From Sphingomonas sp. S-NIH.Pt15_0812 (GTDB taxonomy: Bacteria > Pseudomonadota > Alphaproteobacteria > Sphingomonadales > Sphingomonadaceae), in assembly GCF_003951315.1 (NCBI RefSeq), contig NZ_QLJH01000021.1, positions 4,401 to 68,400 of the forward strand: a stretch of 64,000 nucleotides of DNA, in the 5' to 3' direction. The notes below the pieces were generated by a model. The model was not told the origin of the DNA. It made no database searches and saw only the letters and a program-made list of their open reading frames with translations. Both the position numbers and the translations under genes were made by a program. Positions 18,170-25,693 of this stretch are shown one piece after another; position 1 is the stretch's first letter, and each line of letters opens with the position of its first letter.

Positions 18170-19093
18170 ATGCGGCTCGACGATTTCGATCCCAACATCA
18201 ATGTCGAGGACCAGCGCGGTCAGGGCGGTGGCTTTGGCGGCGGCGGCGGCGGCGGCGGACTGATCTTCGGCCTGTTGCCGTTGATCGGCAGCCGGTTCGG
18301 CTGTGGTGGGATCGTCGTCGTGCTGATCCTGCTCGCGGTGTTCGGCGGCCTGGGCAATCTCGGATCGCTGATCGGCGGCGGCGGCGGCTCGCCCCAGCCC
18401 CGGGTCAGCCAGAGCGAGTCGCGCGGAGAAGGCGGCACCGCCGCGCAGAATGCCTGCACCGCCAATGCCGACAGCCGCGCCGCGTGCAACGCCTTCAGCT
18501 CCGCGCAGAAGACCTGGGCGACGATCTTCGCGCAGTCGGGCCAGCGCTTCCAGGCGCCGCGCCTCGTCTTTTACGGCGGCAACGGTCGCTCGGGCTGCGG
18601 CGCGGCGCAGGCGGCGATGGGGCCGTTCTACTGCCCGACCGACCAGGGCATCTATCTGGACACCAGCTTCTTCAACGAACTGGCCAACCGCTTCGGCGCC
18701 AAGGGCGATTTCGCGCAGGATTATGTGATCGCGCATGAATTCGGTCATCATATCCAGAACCTGCTCGGCACGTCCGAACAGGTGCAGCGCGTCCAGCGCT
18801 CGTCCTCGGAGCGCGAGGGCAATGCCGCCTCGGTCCGGCTGGAATTGCAGGCGGACTGCTATGCCGGCGTCTGGGCCGCCGCCAATCGCGACCGGCTGGA
18901 GCCGGGGGATGTCGAGGAGGGCATGACCGCCGCGCAGGCGATCGGCGACGATACGCTGCAGAAGGAGTCGAGCGGGCGGGTCATGCCCGACAGCTTCACC
19001 CATGGCACCTCGGCGCAGCGGATGACCTGGCTGAAGCGCGGGCTCGAAACGGGCGATCCGGCCCAGTGCGATACGTTCAGGGGCAATATCTGA
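18170..19093 (+). CDS. ypfJ: YpfJ-family neutral zinc metallopeptidase
   Basis: A 307-residue membrane-anchored protein of the YpfJ/zinc_metallopeptidase family. The N terminus MRLDDFDPNINVEDQRGQ is the family start, followed by a poly-Gly tract, one hydrophobic helix (GIVVVLILLAVFGGLGNL), and a periplasmic domain with HEFGHH (zinc and Glu) and LELQADCYAGVW. Start 18170 is chosen over ATG 18164 because GGGGA lies at a proper distance and the family begins at MRL. The physiological substrate is unknown. Confidence 0.9.
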   Translation: MRLDDFDPNINVEDQRGQGGGFGGGGGGGGLIFGLLPLIGSRFGCGGIVVVLILLAVFGGLGNLGSLIGGGGGSPQPRVSQSESRGEGGTAAQNACTANADSRAACNAFSSAQKTWATIFAQSGQRFQAPRLVFYGGNGRSGCGAAQAAMGPFYCPTDQGIYLDTSFFNELANRFGAKGDFAQDYVIAHEFGHHIQNLLGTSEQVQRVQRSSSEREGNAASVRLELQADCYAGVWAAANRDRLEPGDVEEGMTAAQAIGDDTLQKESSGRVMPDSFTHGTSAQRMTWLKRGLETGDPAQCDTFRGNI

Positions 19094-19099
19094 TGGACG

Positions 19100-19129
19100 A
19101 CGGCCCCGCCCGGTGAGGGGCGGGGCCGT
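19100..19129. terminator. Bidirectional hairpin between convergent genes
   Basis: A perfect 12-bp GC stem (19100-19111 with 19118-19129, loop GGTGAG) between the stops of the peptidase and the oxidoreductase. There is no T-run on either side, so termination strength is uncertain. Confidence 0.6.
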
Positions 19130-19135
19130 GACGCA

Positions 19136-20122
19136 TTACAGCCGGACCAGCATCTTGCCCCGGTTGCCGCCGCTGAACAGGCCCAGAAAGGCATCGGGCA
19201 TCGCCTCCAGCCCGTCATGCACGGTCTCTTCGCTGCGCAGCTTTCCATCCGCGAGCATCGCGCCCATGTCCCGGTGGAACTCGGCGGCACGGCCCATATG
19301 GTCGCTGACGATGAAGCCGCGCATCGTCACCCGGTTGCCGATCAGCCGGGCCAGATATTTGAGCTGGGTCGGCTTGGCGTCGTTGTAGACGTCGATCATG
19401 CCGCAGATCGCGAAGCGCGCGCGGGGCCGCGCATGGGCCAGCGCCGCGTCGAGATGATCGCCACCGACATTGTCGAAATAGACGTCGATCCCCTCGGGCG
19501 CGGCCTCGCCCAGCGCCTTGACGATCGATCCCGCCTTATAGTCGATCACCGCATCCGCGCCGAGCGAACGGACCCAATCGACCTTCTCCGCGCCGCCGGC
19601 CGAGCCGATCACGGTCATCCCCTTCGCCTTGGCGACCTGCACCACGGTCGAGCCGACCGCGCCGGCCGCCGCCGAGACGAACACCGTGTCACCCGCCTTG
19701 GCCTCCGCGACGGCGAGCAGGCCGAAATAGGCGGTCATCCCCGGCATGCCGAGTTGGCCCAGGAACGCCTGGGGCGGCGCGCCCAGATCGGGCAGCGGCG
19801 TGAAGGCGGCGGCCGGACCGACCGCCTCGTCGCGCCAGCCGAGCATGTGGAGCACCATCTGGCCCGGCGCGATCCCCTCGGCGCGGCTCTCGACGACTTC
19901 GCCGACGGCACCGCCCTCCATGGGCGCGTCGAGCTTGAAGGGCGGGACGTAGCTTTTCACGTCGTTCATCCGCCCGCGCATATAGGGGTCGACCGACAGC
20001 CAGCGATTGGCGACGCGGACCTGCCCCTCCTCCAACGGAGCGGAGGGCAGGTCGACCAGTGCGAAGTCGCTGTGCCGGGGCGTTCCTTGCGGACGGGTGA
20101 CGAGGGTCCAGGCGCGAGGCAT
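19136..20122 (-). CDS. NADPH-dependent MDR oxidoreductase (YncB/CurA-like)
   Basis: A 328-residue zinc-independent medium-chain reductase of the leukotriene B4 12-hydroxydehydrogenase/CurA group, which reduces the C=C bond of alpha,beta-unsaturated ketones. Visible: LSVDPYMRGRMND near the start, GQLGMPGMTAYFGL, the NADPH loop AAAGAVGSTVVQVAK, and YFDNVGGDHLDAAL. Start ATG 20122 follows AGGAGA. The physiological substrate cannot be read from sequence. It is a single gene, bounded by hairpins on both sides. Confidence 0.87.
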   Translation of the reverse strand: MPRAWTLVTRPQGTPRHSDFALVDLPSAPLEEGQVRVANRWLSVDPYMRGRMNDVKSYVPPFKLDAPMEGGAVGEVVESRAEGIAPGQMVLHMLGWRDEAVGPAAAFTPLPDLGAPPQAFLGQLGMPGMTAYFGLLAVAEAKAGDTVFVSAAAGAVGSTVVQVAKAKGMTVIGSAGGAEKVDWVRSLGADAVIDYKAGSIVKALGEAAPEGIDVYFDNVGGDHLDAALAHARPRARFAICGMIDVYNDAKPTQLKYLARLIGNRVTMRGFIVSDHMGRAAEFHRDMGAMLADGKLRSEETVHDGLEAMPDAFLGLFSGGNRGKMLVRL

Positions 20123-20183
20123 CGGCAATTCTCCTGATGTTTTCTCAAGGCATGACGCGGGCTTCGGTCCCGCGCAAATAAAA

Positions 20184-20209
20184 CCCGGGCGCGGAAGGCC
20201 GCGCCCGGG
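20184..20209 (-). terminator. Intrinsic terminator of the DUF2171 gene
   Basis: An 11-bp perfect stem (20184-20194/20199-20209, loop AAGG) followed on the minus strand by TTTTATTT, 40 bases after the DUF2171 stop. This is a standard Rho-independent arrangement. Confidence 0.85.
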
Positions 20210-20248
20210 CATGGAGACGGATGCCGTAGCGTCCGTTGATGGGCCGAC

Positions 20249-21679
20249 TTAGTAGCTGGTCGTGCCGCTCTTGTTCCCGCTGCCGGCGGTCGTCGAATCA
20301 CTGCCCGTCATGCCCGTCGACAGCGAAGAGCCGGCGGTCGTGGCCGAGGTGCCCGACGGGCTGGTGCCGGTCGCGGACGACGCCGAAGCACCGGTGGCGG
20401 ACTGGCTGGTCGCGCCGTAATTGCCCGACGCCTGGTTGCCGCGGCTCTGGGTCGAGCCATAGCGGTCGTCGCGCTGCGCGGAGTCGTTCCGGCCGAACAT
20501 GGCCTGGTTGTTCTCCTCGTCGCGCCAAGCCTTCTTGGCTTCGTCGGCGGTCTTGGACAGCGTGACCTTGTCGTCGACGCTCTTCAGCCAACTCGACGGG
20601 ATCGAGTGGTGACGGCCGCCGGCATTGCTGTCGTTCTTGGTCAGGATGATGCGGTCGCCGCGCACCTTGTCGACGGTGCCGACATGGCTGCCGTCGCTGC
20701 CGACCACCTCCTGATGCTCCTTCACCTTCTCCAGCGAGTCGCGCTGGGTCTGGCGATTGGTGCGCCATGACGCGAATTCATTGTGGAACTTCGACTGGTT
20801 CTCCTGCCGATATTCCGCATAGTCGCGATCGAACGACCGCATCTGGTTCGAGCGCCAGCTATGGTAATCGTCGTCATTGTTGCGCTGGCCATAGCGCTCG
20901 TCGCCGCCATAAGCGCGCTCGTCATAGCGGGCATCGGCCTCGCGGCGGCGTTCGGCCTCGTCGTCGCCGAACCAGGAGCGAACCTCGTCCCCGGCACGCG
21001 CCAGGAAGCCGCGATCCTCATAATCATAGCCCTGGGGCTGGCGGCCATATTGACCTTGGCTGCGATCCCGATCCCGGCCCTGCTCGCGGCCATAGCGCTG
21101 GTCGCGACCGCCGCGCGGCGCCGAGCGGTCCCGATAATAATCGTCATCGTCATGGGCGTGCGAGCCGACATCGAGGAAGCGATGCCCGTCATGCGTATAG
21201 GAGCCGTGATATTCGAACGGACCGCCGCGATCCTGCCGGCTGTCACCGCGATTCATATCGCGATAGCCGCCTTGCTCGCGCGCACCATAATTGCCGCCAT
21301 AATTGTCGCCGCCACGGTCGCGCGCGCCATAATTGCCGCGATCATCGTCGTTGCGCAGGCCGAAGGCCCCACGCTCGCCCTCGCGATAATGCGAATCGCG
21401 GCCGGTCTGCGAATAGCCATAGCCGCTGCGCTGGCCATAATCGTCGCGGCGGCCGCTGCCCTGGTCGCCATAGCCGCGCGCGCCATAGCTCGTCCGGCTA
21501 TCGTCGTTCCGACCCTCGTTGCGCCCATAGCGATCGTCGCGCTGGTCATTCTGGCCAAGGCGGCCCGCGGCGGCATAGTCGCGCGCGCTGGAATAGGTGT
21601 ACTCGCGCCCGCTTCCATAATCGCGGCCGTAATCCGAGTCCGACTGATTGCCTCGCGGGTAACGCTCATATACCATCAT
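20249..21679 (-). CDS. DUF2171 protein with long disordered RGDY-rich region
   Basis: 476 residues in three parts. Residues 1-about 290 are low-complexity (Arg, Gly, Asp, Tyr, Ser), with many YGR, RDR and GNYGA units, and include SWFGDDEAERRR near 225. Residues about 318-375 match DUF2171/PRC-barrel-like domains (VVGSDGSHVGTVDKV, HHSIPSSWL). The last 80 are Ser/Thr/Gly-rich. The SWFGD plus DUF2171 pairing is seen in sphingomonad stress proteins. An EcfG-type promoter lies 60 bases upstream and a strong terminator follows. A condensate-forming or envelope role is speculative. Confidence 0.75.
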   Translation of the reverse strand: MMVYERYPRGNQSDSDYGRDYGSGREYTYSSARDYAAAGRLGQNDQRDDRYGRNEGRNDDSRTSYGARGYGDQGSGRRDDYGQRSGYGYSQTGRDSHYREGERGAFGLRNDDDRGNYGARDRGGDNYGGNYGAREQGGYRDMNRGDSRQDRGGPFEYHGSYTHDGHRFLDVGSHAHDDDDYYRDRSAPRGGRDQRYGREQGRDRDRSQGQYGRQPQGYDYEDRGFLARAGDEVRSWFGDDEAERRREADARYDERAYGGDERYGQRNNDDDYHSWRSNQMRSFDRDYAEYRQENQSKFHNEFASWRTNRQTQRDSLEKVKEHQEVVGSDGSHVGTVDKVRGDRIILTKNDSNAGGRHHSIPSSWLKSVDDKVTLSKTADEAKKAWRDEENNQAMFGRNDSAQRDDRYGSTQSRGNQASGNYGATSQSATGASASSATGTSPSGTSATTAGSSLSTGMTGSDSTTAGSGNKSGTTSY

Positions 21680-21738
21680 GGGTCTCCATCATCCTGCGGG
21701 CCGGTCGCGTTTGCTACGCGATCACGGATCCGGGCAGG

Positions 21739-21765
21739 AAAACGGACCGTCCGAATTGATGTTCC
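21739..21765 (-). promoter_or_regulatory. EcfG-type general stress promoter
   Basis: On the minus strand GGAAC (21765-21761), 16 bases, then CGTTTT (21744-21739), about 60 bases before the DUF2171 start codon. This matches the GGAAC-N16/17-GTT consensus used by the alphaproteobacterial general stress sigma factor EcfG. Confidence 0.8.
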
Positions 21766-21885
21766 TCAATGTCCAAGCTTTCATGAAAGCTCGCCGCACC
21801 GTTCGGGCGGCTCGTCGCCCGACCCCTGCGGGCGGGGCCGTCACCAATATTTTGGGGAAGGATCGATTTTCAACAAAGGCGGCTG

Positions 21886-21914
21886 TTGCATCGCCTGGAA
21901 ACGCCCGCTAAAGG
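21886..21914 (+). promoter_or_regulatory. Likely tRNA-Ala promoter
   Basis: TTGCAT at 21886-21891, a 17-base spacer and TAAAGG at 21909-21914, about 41 bases before the tRNA 5' end. The tRNA-Ser gene has a similar GCTAGAGG box. Confidence 0.45.
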
Positions 21915-21955
21915 CGGCGCTCCCGGCACGTTGCCGGGCCGATCCGGACGGGTGC

Positions 21956-22031
21956 GGGGCTGTAGCTCAGATGGGAGAGCGCTGCAATCGCACTGCAGAG
22001 GTCAGGGGTTCGATTCCCCTCAGCTCCACCA
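21956..22031 (+). tRNA. tRNA-Ala(CGC)
   Basis: A 76-base cloverleaf: acceptor 21956-21962/22021-22027 (one G-T pair), D arm AGCTCAGATGGGAGAGC, anticodon stem CTGCA/TGCAG with loop ATCGCAC (anticodon CGC at 21989-21991), T arm with GGTTCGATTCC, discriminator A and an encoded CCA at 22029-22031. It reads GCG codons, frequent in this GC-rich genome. Confidence 0.97.
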
Positions 22032-22122
22032 CCCGCCCCGATCCTGCGTCATCCAGACATCCTCACCATCGCAACTCCGATCCCGTCCGCACGTTGCCGT
22101 GGCGGTTGAACGAGGTACGCGC

Positions 22123-22521
22123 ATGATCCCCCTGCCTGTCGAAATCCAGCTGCTCGGCTGGTCCGTGATCCTGTTGTTCGTCCACGTCATGCTCCAGGGC
22201 CAGACCGCGACGCGCGATCGGGGGCTGGACTGGAATGCAGGCCCGCGCGACGGCGACGCCAAGCCGCTGGGGCCGCTCGCCGGCCGTGCGCAAAGGGCCT
22301 TGTCGAATTTCCAGGAAACCTGGCCCGCCTTCATCGCCTTGGCGCTGGCGATCACGCTGACCGGGCGGAGCGGAAGCTGGAGCCAGCTTGGCGCGTGGAT
22401 CTGGTTCGGTGCGCGCATCGCCTATATCCCGCTTTATCTGGGCGGCGTGAAATATGTCCGCAGCCTGGCATGGCTGATTTCGGCACTGGGTCTGCTGCTG
22501 ATGCTGGTGCAGCTTCTCTAG
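22123..22521 (+). CDS. MAPEG family membrane protein
   Basis: A 132-residue protein with four hydrophobic helices and the MAPEG arrangement: VEIQLLGWSVILLFVHVMLQ, a loop with RAQRALSNFQETWPAFIALAL, and two C-terminal helices ending LLLMLVQLL. Family members include glutathione-dependent enzymes and small uncharacterised bacterial proteins. The glutathione-binding Arg/Asn/Glu (RALSNFQET) are present. The ATG at 22123 is preferred; the frame reads back through the tRNA. Its stop is three bases from the convergent gene. Confidence 0.82.
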   Translation: MIPLPVEIQLLGWSVILLFVHVMLQGQTATRDRGLDWNAGPRDGDAKPLGPLAGRAQRALSNFQETWPAFIALALAITLTGRSGSWSQLGAWIWFGARIAYIPLYLGGVKYVRSLAWLISALGLLLMLVQLL

Positions 22522-22524
22522 GCG

Positions 22525-23109
22525 CTATCGCGCCGCGACGGAGCCGCCGGGCAGGGCGGGCAGGGTGTCCAGCCAGTCGCGGCCGTCCACGTTGAGGACC
22601 ACGACCCGTCCCGGATTGGCGGCGGCGACCGCACGCAGATAGGAGCGGGGCTTCTTCATCAGCGCGGGCTGGTCGGTCCCGGACAGCCCCGCCCGTCGCG
22701 CCGCCTCCTGCACGAAATGCACGCAGTTGCGGCGGTTGAGATTGTAGCGGGTGTCGCCCGTCTCGCCCCATTCCCGCACCAGCGCCAGGACGGCCGCATA
22801 TTGCGCATCGGTCAGCACCAGGCTGAACTGCACGTCGCTGCGCCGCATATAGCTGGGCGTGGCGAGGTCGAGCCGGCCCCGCACCGTGCCGAACAGGATG
22901 GCGGGGGTGAGCGACTTGGCCGTGAAGCCGTAATTCACATCGACCGGCGCACCGCCCGCATCCGGCACCCCGCGCAACGCGAAGAAGGCGTGGGGGAATT
23001 CGTTGCCGAACTCATGACTCCAGAAGGTCATGGTGATCGCCGCCTGGGCCGGTTGTCCCAAGCCGATCGCCAGCAGCAGGGACAGGAACAGGCGTCGCAG
23101 GGTCAGCAT
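22525..23109 (-). CDS. Secreted protein with His...Asn-Cys motif
   Basis: 194 residues with a clear signal peptide (LFLSLLLAIGLGQPAQA). The mature part has FPHAFFALRG near residue 40 and YNLNRRNCVHFVQEAARRAG near 125. A His early and an N-C-x-H-F late is the order seen in permuted papain-fold peptidases and acyltransferases (NlpC/PPPDE/DUF4105-like), so a cysteine hydrolase is possible. I do not recognise the exact family. It is the last gene of a minus-strand operon, eight bases after the CDF transporter stop. Confidence 0.6.
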   Translation of the reverse strand: MLTLRRLFLSLLLAIGLGQPAQAAITMTFWSHEFGNEFPHAFFALRGVPDAGGAPVDVNYGFTAKSLTPAILFGTVRGRLDLATPSYMRRSDVQFSLVLTDAQYAAVLALVREWGETGDTRYNLNRRNCVHFVQEAARRAGLSGTDQPALMKKPRSYLRAVAAANPGRVVVLNVDGRDWLDTLPALPGGSVAAR

Positions 23110-23117
23110 GGCGCAGG

Positions 23118-24080
23118 CTACCTTCCGGACGATGGGGTCTGGTTGAAGGCGGCCGGGGCGTCCTCGTGCCGCTCCGGTCGGATGTAGATGGACTTGAGAG
23201 ACGGGAAAGTCTCGCGCAATTCCGCCTCGATGCGTTCGATCAGCGGCTCGGCCTCGCCCATGGTCAGGGCGTCGTCGAAATCGGCGCTGATCGCCACGAA
23301 GACCACTTCGGGCGCGGTATGCACGGTGCGGACATGGTTGACCGCGCTGATGCCGGGATACGCCGCGACCATCTGGCGGATGCGGGCGATCGTCGCCGGG
23401 TCGGCCCGCTCGCCGATCAGCAGTCCCTTGGCCTCGCGCGCCAGCAGCACCGCCACCGCCGCCAAGATGCCGCCGATCACGATCGAGGCGATGCCATCGA
23501 TGCGCGGATCGTCAAAGGCATGGCTGGCCCAGACGCCGAGCCCCGCGACCAGCAGGCCGGCGAGCGCGGCCGAATCCTCGAACAGGACGATGAAGGTCGT
23601 CGGGTCCTTCGACTCGCGCACCGCCTGCCACCAGCCGATCTCGCCCTTGGCGGCGGCGAACTCACGCATCGCCAGCGTCCAGGACGTGCCCTCCAGCGCG
23701 AAGGCGATGGCGATCACGACATAATTGACCGTCGGATCGGTCAGTTTCTCCGGCTCCTGGATATGGAGCCAGCCCTCATAGATGGATACGCCCGCGCCGA
23801 CCGCGAAGATCAGGATGGCGACGACGAACGCCCAGAAATAGAGTTCGCGTCCATAGCCGAAGGGGTGCGCCGCGTCGGGCGCCCGCCGCGAGCGCTGCTG
23901 GCCATAGAGCAGCAGCACCTGATTGAGACTGTCGACGCAGCTATGCACCCCCTCGGTCAACATCGAGGAGGAGCCGGTGATCCCGGCCGCGACGAACTTG
24001 GCGATGCCGATCCCCAGATTGGCGGCGAGCGCGCCGTAGAGGACGATATTGTCGCGAACCCGCGACAGGATATCGCTCAT
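23118..24080 (-). CDS. Cation diffusion facilitator transporter
   Basis: A 320-residue proton-coupled divalent metal exporter. Six hydrophobic helices are visible. Helix 2 carries TEGVHSCVDSLNQ and helix 5 carries FEDSAALAGLLVAG, each with the acidic/His metal ligands. HPFGYGRELYFWAF is typical of the ZNT9/SLC30A9-like subgroup. A cytoplasmic ferredoxin-like domain follows (VAYPGISAVNHVRTVHTAPEVVFVAI in two parts). It overlaps the aldo/keto reductase by four bases. The metal is not determined. Confidence 0.88.
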   Translation of the reverse strand: MSDILSRVRDNIVLYGALAANLGIGIAKFVAAGITGSSSMLTEGVHSCVDSLNQVLLLYGQQRSRRAPDAAHPFGYGRELYFWAFVVAILIFAVGAGVSIYEGWLHIQEPEKLTDPTVNYVVIAIAFALEGTSWTLAMREFAAAKGEIGWWQAVRESKDPTTFIVLFEDSAALAGLLVAGLGVWASHAFDDPRIDGIASIVIGGILAAVAVLLAREAKGLLIGERADPATIARIRQMVAAYPGISAVNHVRTVHTAPEVVFVAISADFDDALTMGEAEPLIERIEAELRETFPSLKSIYIRPERHEDAPAAFNQTPSSGR

Positions 24081-25036
24081 GCGCCGGCGACAGTCAGCCG
24101 GTCCATCTGGTCCTTGGACAGGTTCAGCGTCATCGCGCCGAGCAGTTCCTCCGCTTGCGCCACCTTGGTCGCGCTCGCGATGGGGGCGGTAACGCCGGGT
24201 TGCGCGATCAGCCAGGCGAGCGCGATCTGCGCCAGGGTTGCGCCGGTGTCGACCGCGACCTCATCCATCGCGTCGAGCATGGCGCCATGCTGGCCCAGCA
24301 TTTCGCCCATCCGGCCGCCGCGCTGGCTTTGGCCGAAATCCTCGGGGGTCCGGTACTTGCCGGTCAGGAACCCGGAGGCGAGGCCATAATAGGGCAGGAC
24401 GCCGATATTCTCGGTGACCGCATAATCCTGCAGCTCGCCCTCGAACTTGTGGCGGCTGACCAGATTATATTCGGGTTGCAGCACATGATAGCGTGGCAGC
24501 CCCGCCGGCAGCGCCAGCTCGTTGGCGGACTTCAGCCGGGCCGCGGAGAAGTTGGAGGCGCCGAGCACGCGGATCTTGCCCGCTTCCGCCAGCCGTCCGA
24601 ACGCCTCCAGCGCCGCGTCCTGCGGCACCGCCTCGTCGTCGCGATGCGCGTAATAGAGGTCGATCCGGTCCGTGCCGAGCCGGCGGAGCGAGGCATCGCA
24701 GGCCGCGATGATATTGGCGGGGGACAGGCCCTGGCCGTCCACCGGCAGCATCCCGACCTTGGTCGCGATCAACACCGAATCCCGCTTGCCCGAGCGTTGC
24801 AGCCACTCGCCGATGATCGTCTCGGATTCGCCGCCGCGATGGCCGTCGACCCAGGCGGAATAGGCATCGGCGGTGTCGATCATCGTGCCGCCACCGGCGA
24901 CGAACGCATCGAGCACGGCGAAACTGGCATCGCGATCGGCGGTCCAGCCGAAGACATTGCCGCCCAGCACCAGCGGCGCGATCTTCAGGTCGGTCGACCC
25001 CAGGCGGCGGAGGGGGGCGGGGGCCGGATCGGTCAT
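24077..25036 (-). CDS. Aldo/keto reductase
   Basis: A 319-residue NADPH-dependent (alpha/beta)8 reductase. The catalytic tetrad is visible as Asp in TMIDTADAYSAW, its Tyr, Lys in LIATKVGM and His in LYYAHRDDE. The NADPH-binding C-terminal part includes LIAQPGVTAPIASATKVAQ. Such enzymes act on diverse aldehydes and ketones. It is coupled by ATGA overlaps to a small lipoprotein-like gene upstream and the CDF gene downstream. Confidence 0.9.
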   Translation of the reverse strand: MTDPAPAPLRRLGSTDLKIAPLVLGGNVFGWTADRDASFAVLDAFVAGGGTMIDTADAYSAWVDGHRGGESETIIGEWLQRSGKRDSVLIATKVGMLPVDGQGLSPANIIAACDASLRRLGTDRIDLYYAHRDDEAVPQDAALEAFGRLAEAGKIRVLGASNFSAARLKSANELALPAGLPRYHVLQPEYNLVSRHKFEGELQDYAVTENIGVLPYYGLASGFLTGKYRTPEDFGQSQRGGRMGEMLGQHGAMLDAMDEVAVDTGATLAQIALAWLIAQPGVTAPIASATKVAQAEELLGAMTLNLSKDQMDRLTVAGA

Positions 25037-25206
25037 GGCTGGTCCTGTCGGTTGTGGGTCACGGCATCGAGCGTGACGCTGTCATCGGCGAGCATCGCGG
25101 CGGCATCGTTCAGTTGCGCGGACCGGTCCGCCGACAGCGTGCCCGGCTGATCGGTCCGTGCCGAACAGCCGGGCGTGAGGCAGGCGAGCAGCGGCGCGGC
25201 GATCAT
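25033..25206 (-). CDS. Small lipoprotein-like protein (57 aa)
   Basis: 57 residues starting MIAAPLLACLTPGCSARTD, a short hydrophobic leader with a possible lipobox (LTPGC), then an Asp/Ala-rich tail. Its TGA overlaps the aldo/keto reductase ATG by four bases, which supports real translation. It follows the larger lipoprotein gene by 29 bases. The function is unknown, and the small size makes this a moderate call. Confidence 0.5.
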   Translation of the reverse strand: MIAAPLLACLTPGCSARTDQPGTLSADRSAQLNDAAAMLADDSVTLDAVTHNRQDQP

Positions 25207-25235
25207 CGCCCGGTGCGCCGCCGCCCGCCGCCGGA

Positions 25236-25586
25236 TCACTTGTCGCGCAGCGCTTCGCCGGCCTTGACCAGCGTATTGCCGGTGGCATCGGCGGCGCGGT
25301 CCGCCGCACGATCGATCGCCCGGCCAGCGCGGTCGGCGCCATTCTCGATCGAGTCGCCGGCGCGGTCCAGGCTGCGATCGGCCTTGGCGCCCGCATTGTC
25401 CATCGACCGCTCGGCCGAATTCAGCGCGCGATCCGTGGACGCATCGACATTCTCGGCGGCGTTGCGGGTCGAGGTATCGACATCGTTGGCGATGGCGTCG
25501 CCGGCCTGTGCGGTCTGGTCCTGCGCATTCTGGCTGCACGCGGCAAGGGCGATGGCGGCAATGGCGGGTACGATCAGCTTCTTCAT
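25236..25586 (-). CDS. Ala/Asp-rich lipoprotein with heptad-like repeats
   Basis: 116 residues: MKKLIVPAIAAIALAAC is a textbook lipoprotein signal with lipobox LAAC. The mature part is a run of roughly 11-residue amphipathic units built around RALNSAERSMDN, ADRSLDRAGDS, GADRAGRAIDRAAD. This suggests a long helix at the membrane or periplasm. Start ATG 25586 is set by the signal peptide. It is the first gene of the operon reading down to 22525, and diverges from the ArsR-methyltransferase gene. Confidence 0.75.
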   Translation of the reverse strand: MKKLIVPAIAAIALAACSQNAQDQTAQAGDAIANDVDTSTRNAAENVDASTDRALNSAERSMDNAGAKADRSLDRAGDSIENGADRAGRAIDRAADRAADATGNTLVKAGEALRDK

Positions 25587-25671
25587 GAACACTCTCCCTT
25601 TCGTCGGAAACGTCGGCGGATTGTAACGCGGGTGAAAGGAGTTGGGTCCGTTCCGATCCTTCGATTGACCG

Positions 25672-25693
25672 CATATAAAGATATCTTTATATG
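25672..25693. promoter_or_regulatory. Perfect 22-bp palindrome, probable operator of the met regulator
   Basis: CATATAAAGAT at 25672-25682 is followed at once by its exact reverse complement at 25683-25693, touching the first ATG of the regulator gene. TTGACC at 25665-25670 with TATATG at 25688-25693 could form a promoter overlapped by it, implying a short or leaderless mRNA. ArsR-family SahR sites have this form (AT-rich, GATATC centre). Confidence 0.75.

Noticed and set aside
25587..25671. Second EcfG-like promoter before the lipoprotein operon (GGAAC then CGTTAC)
   Set aside because: The spacing is about 21 bases, well beyond the 16-17 needed.
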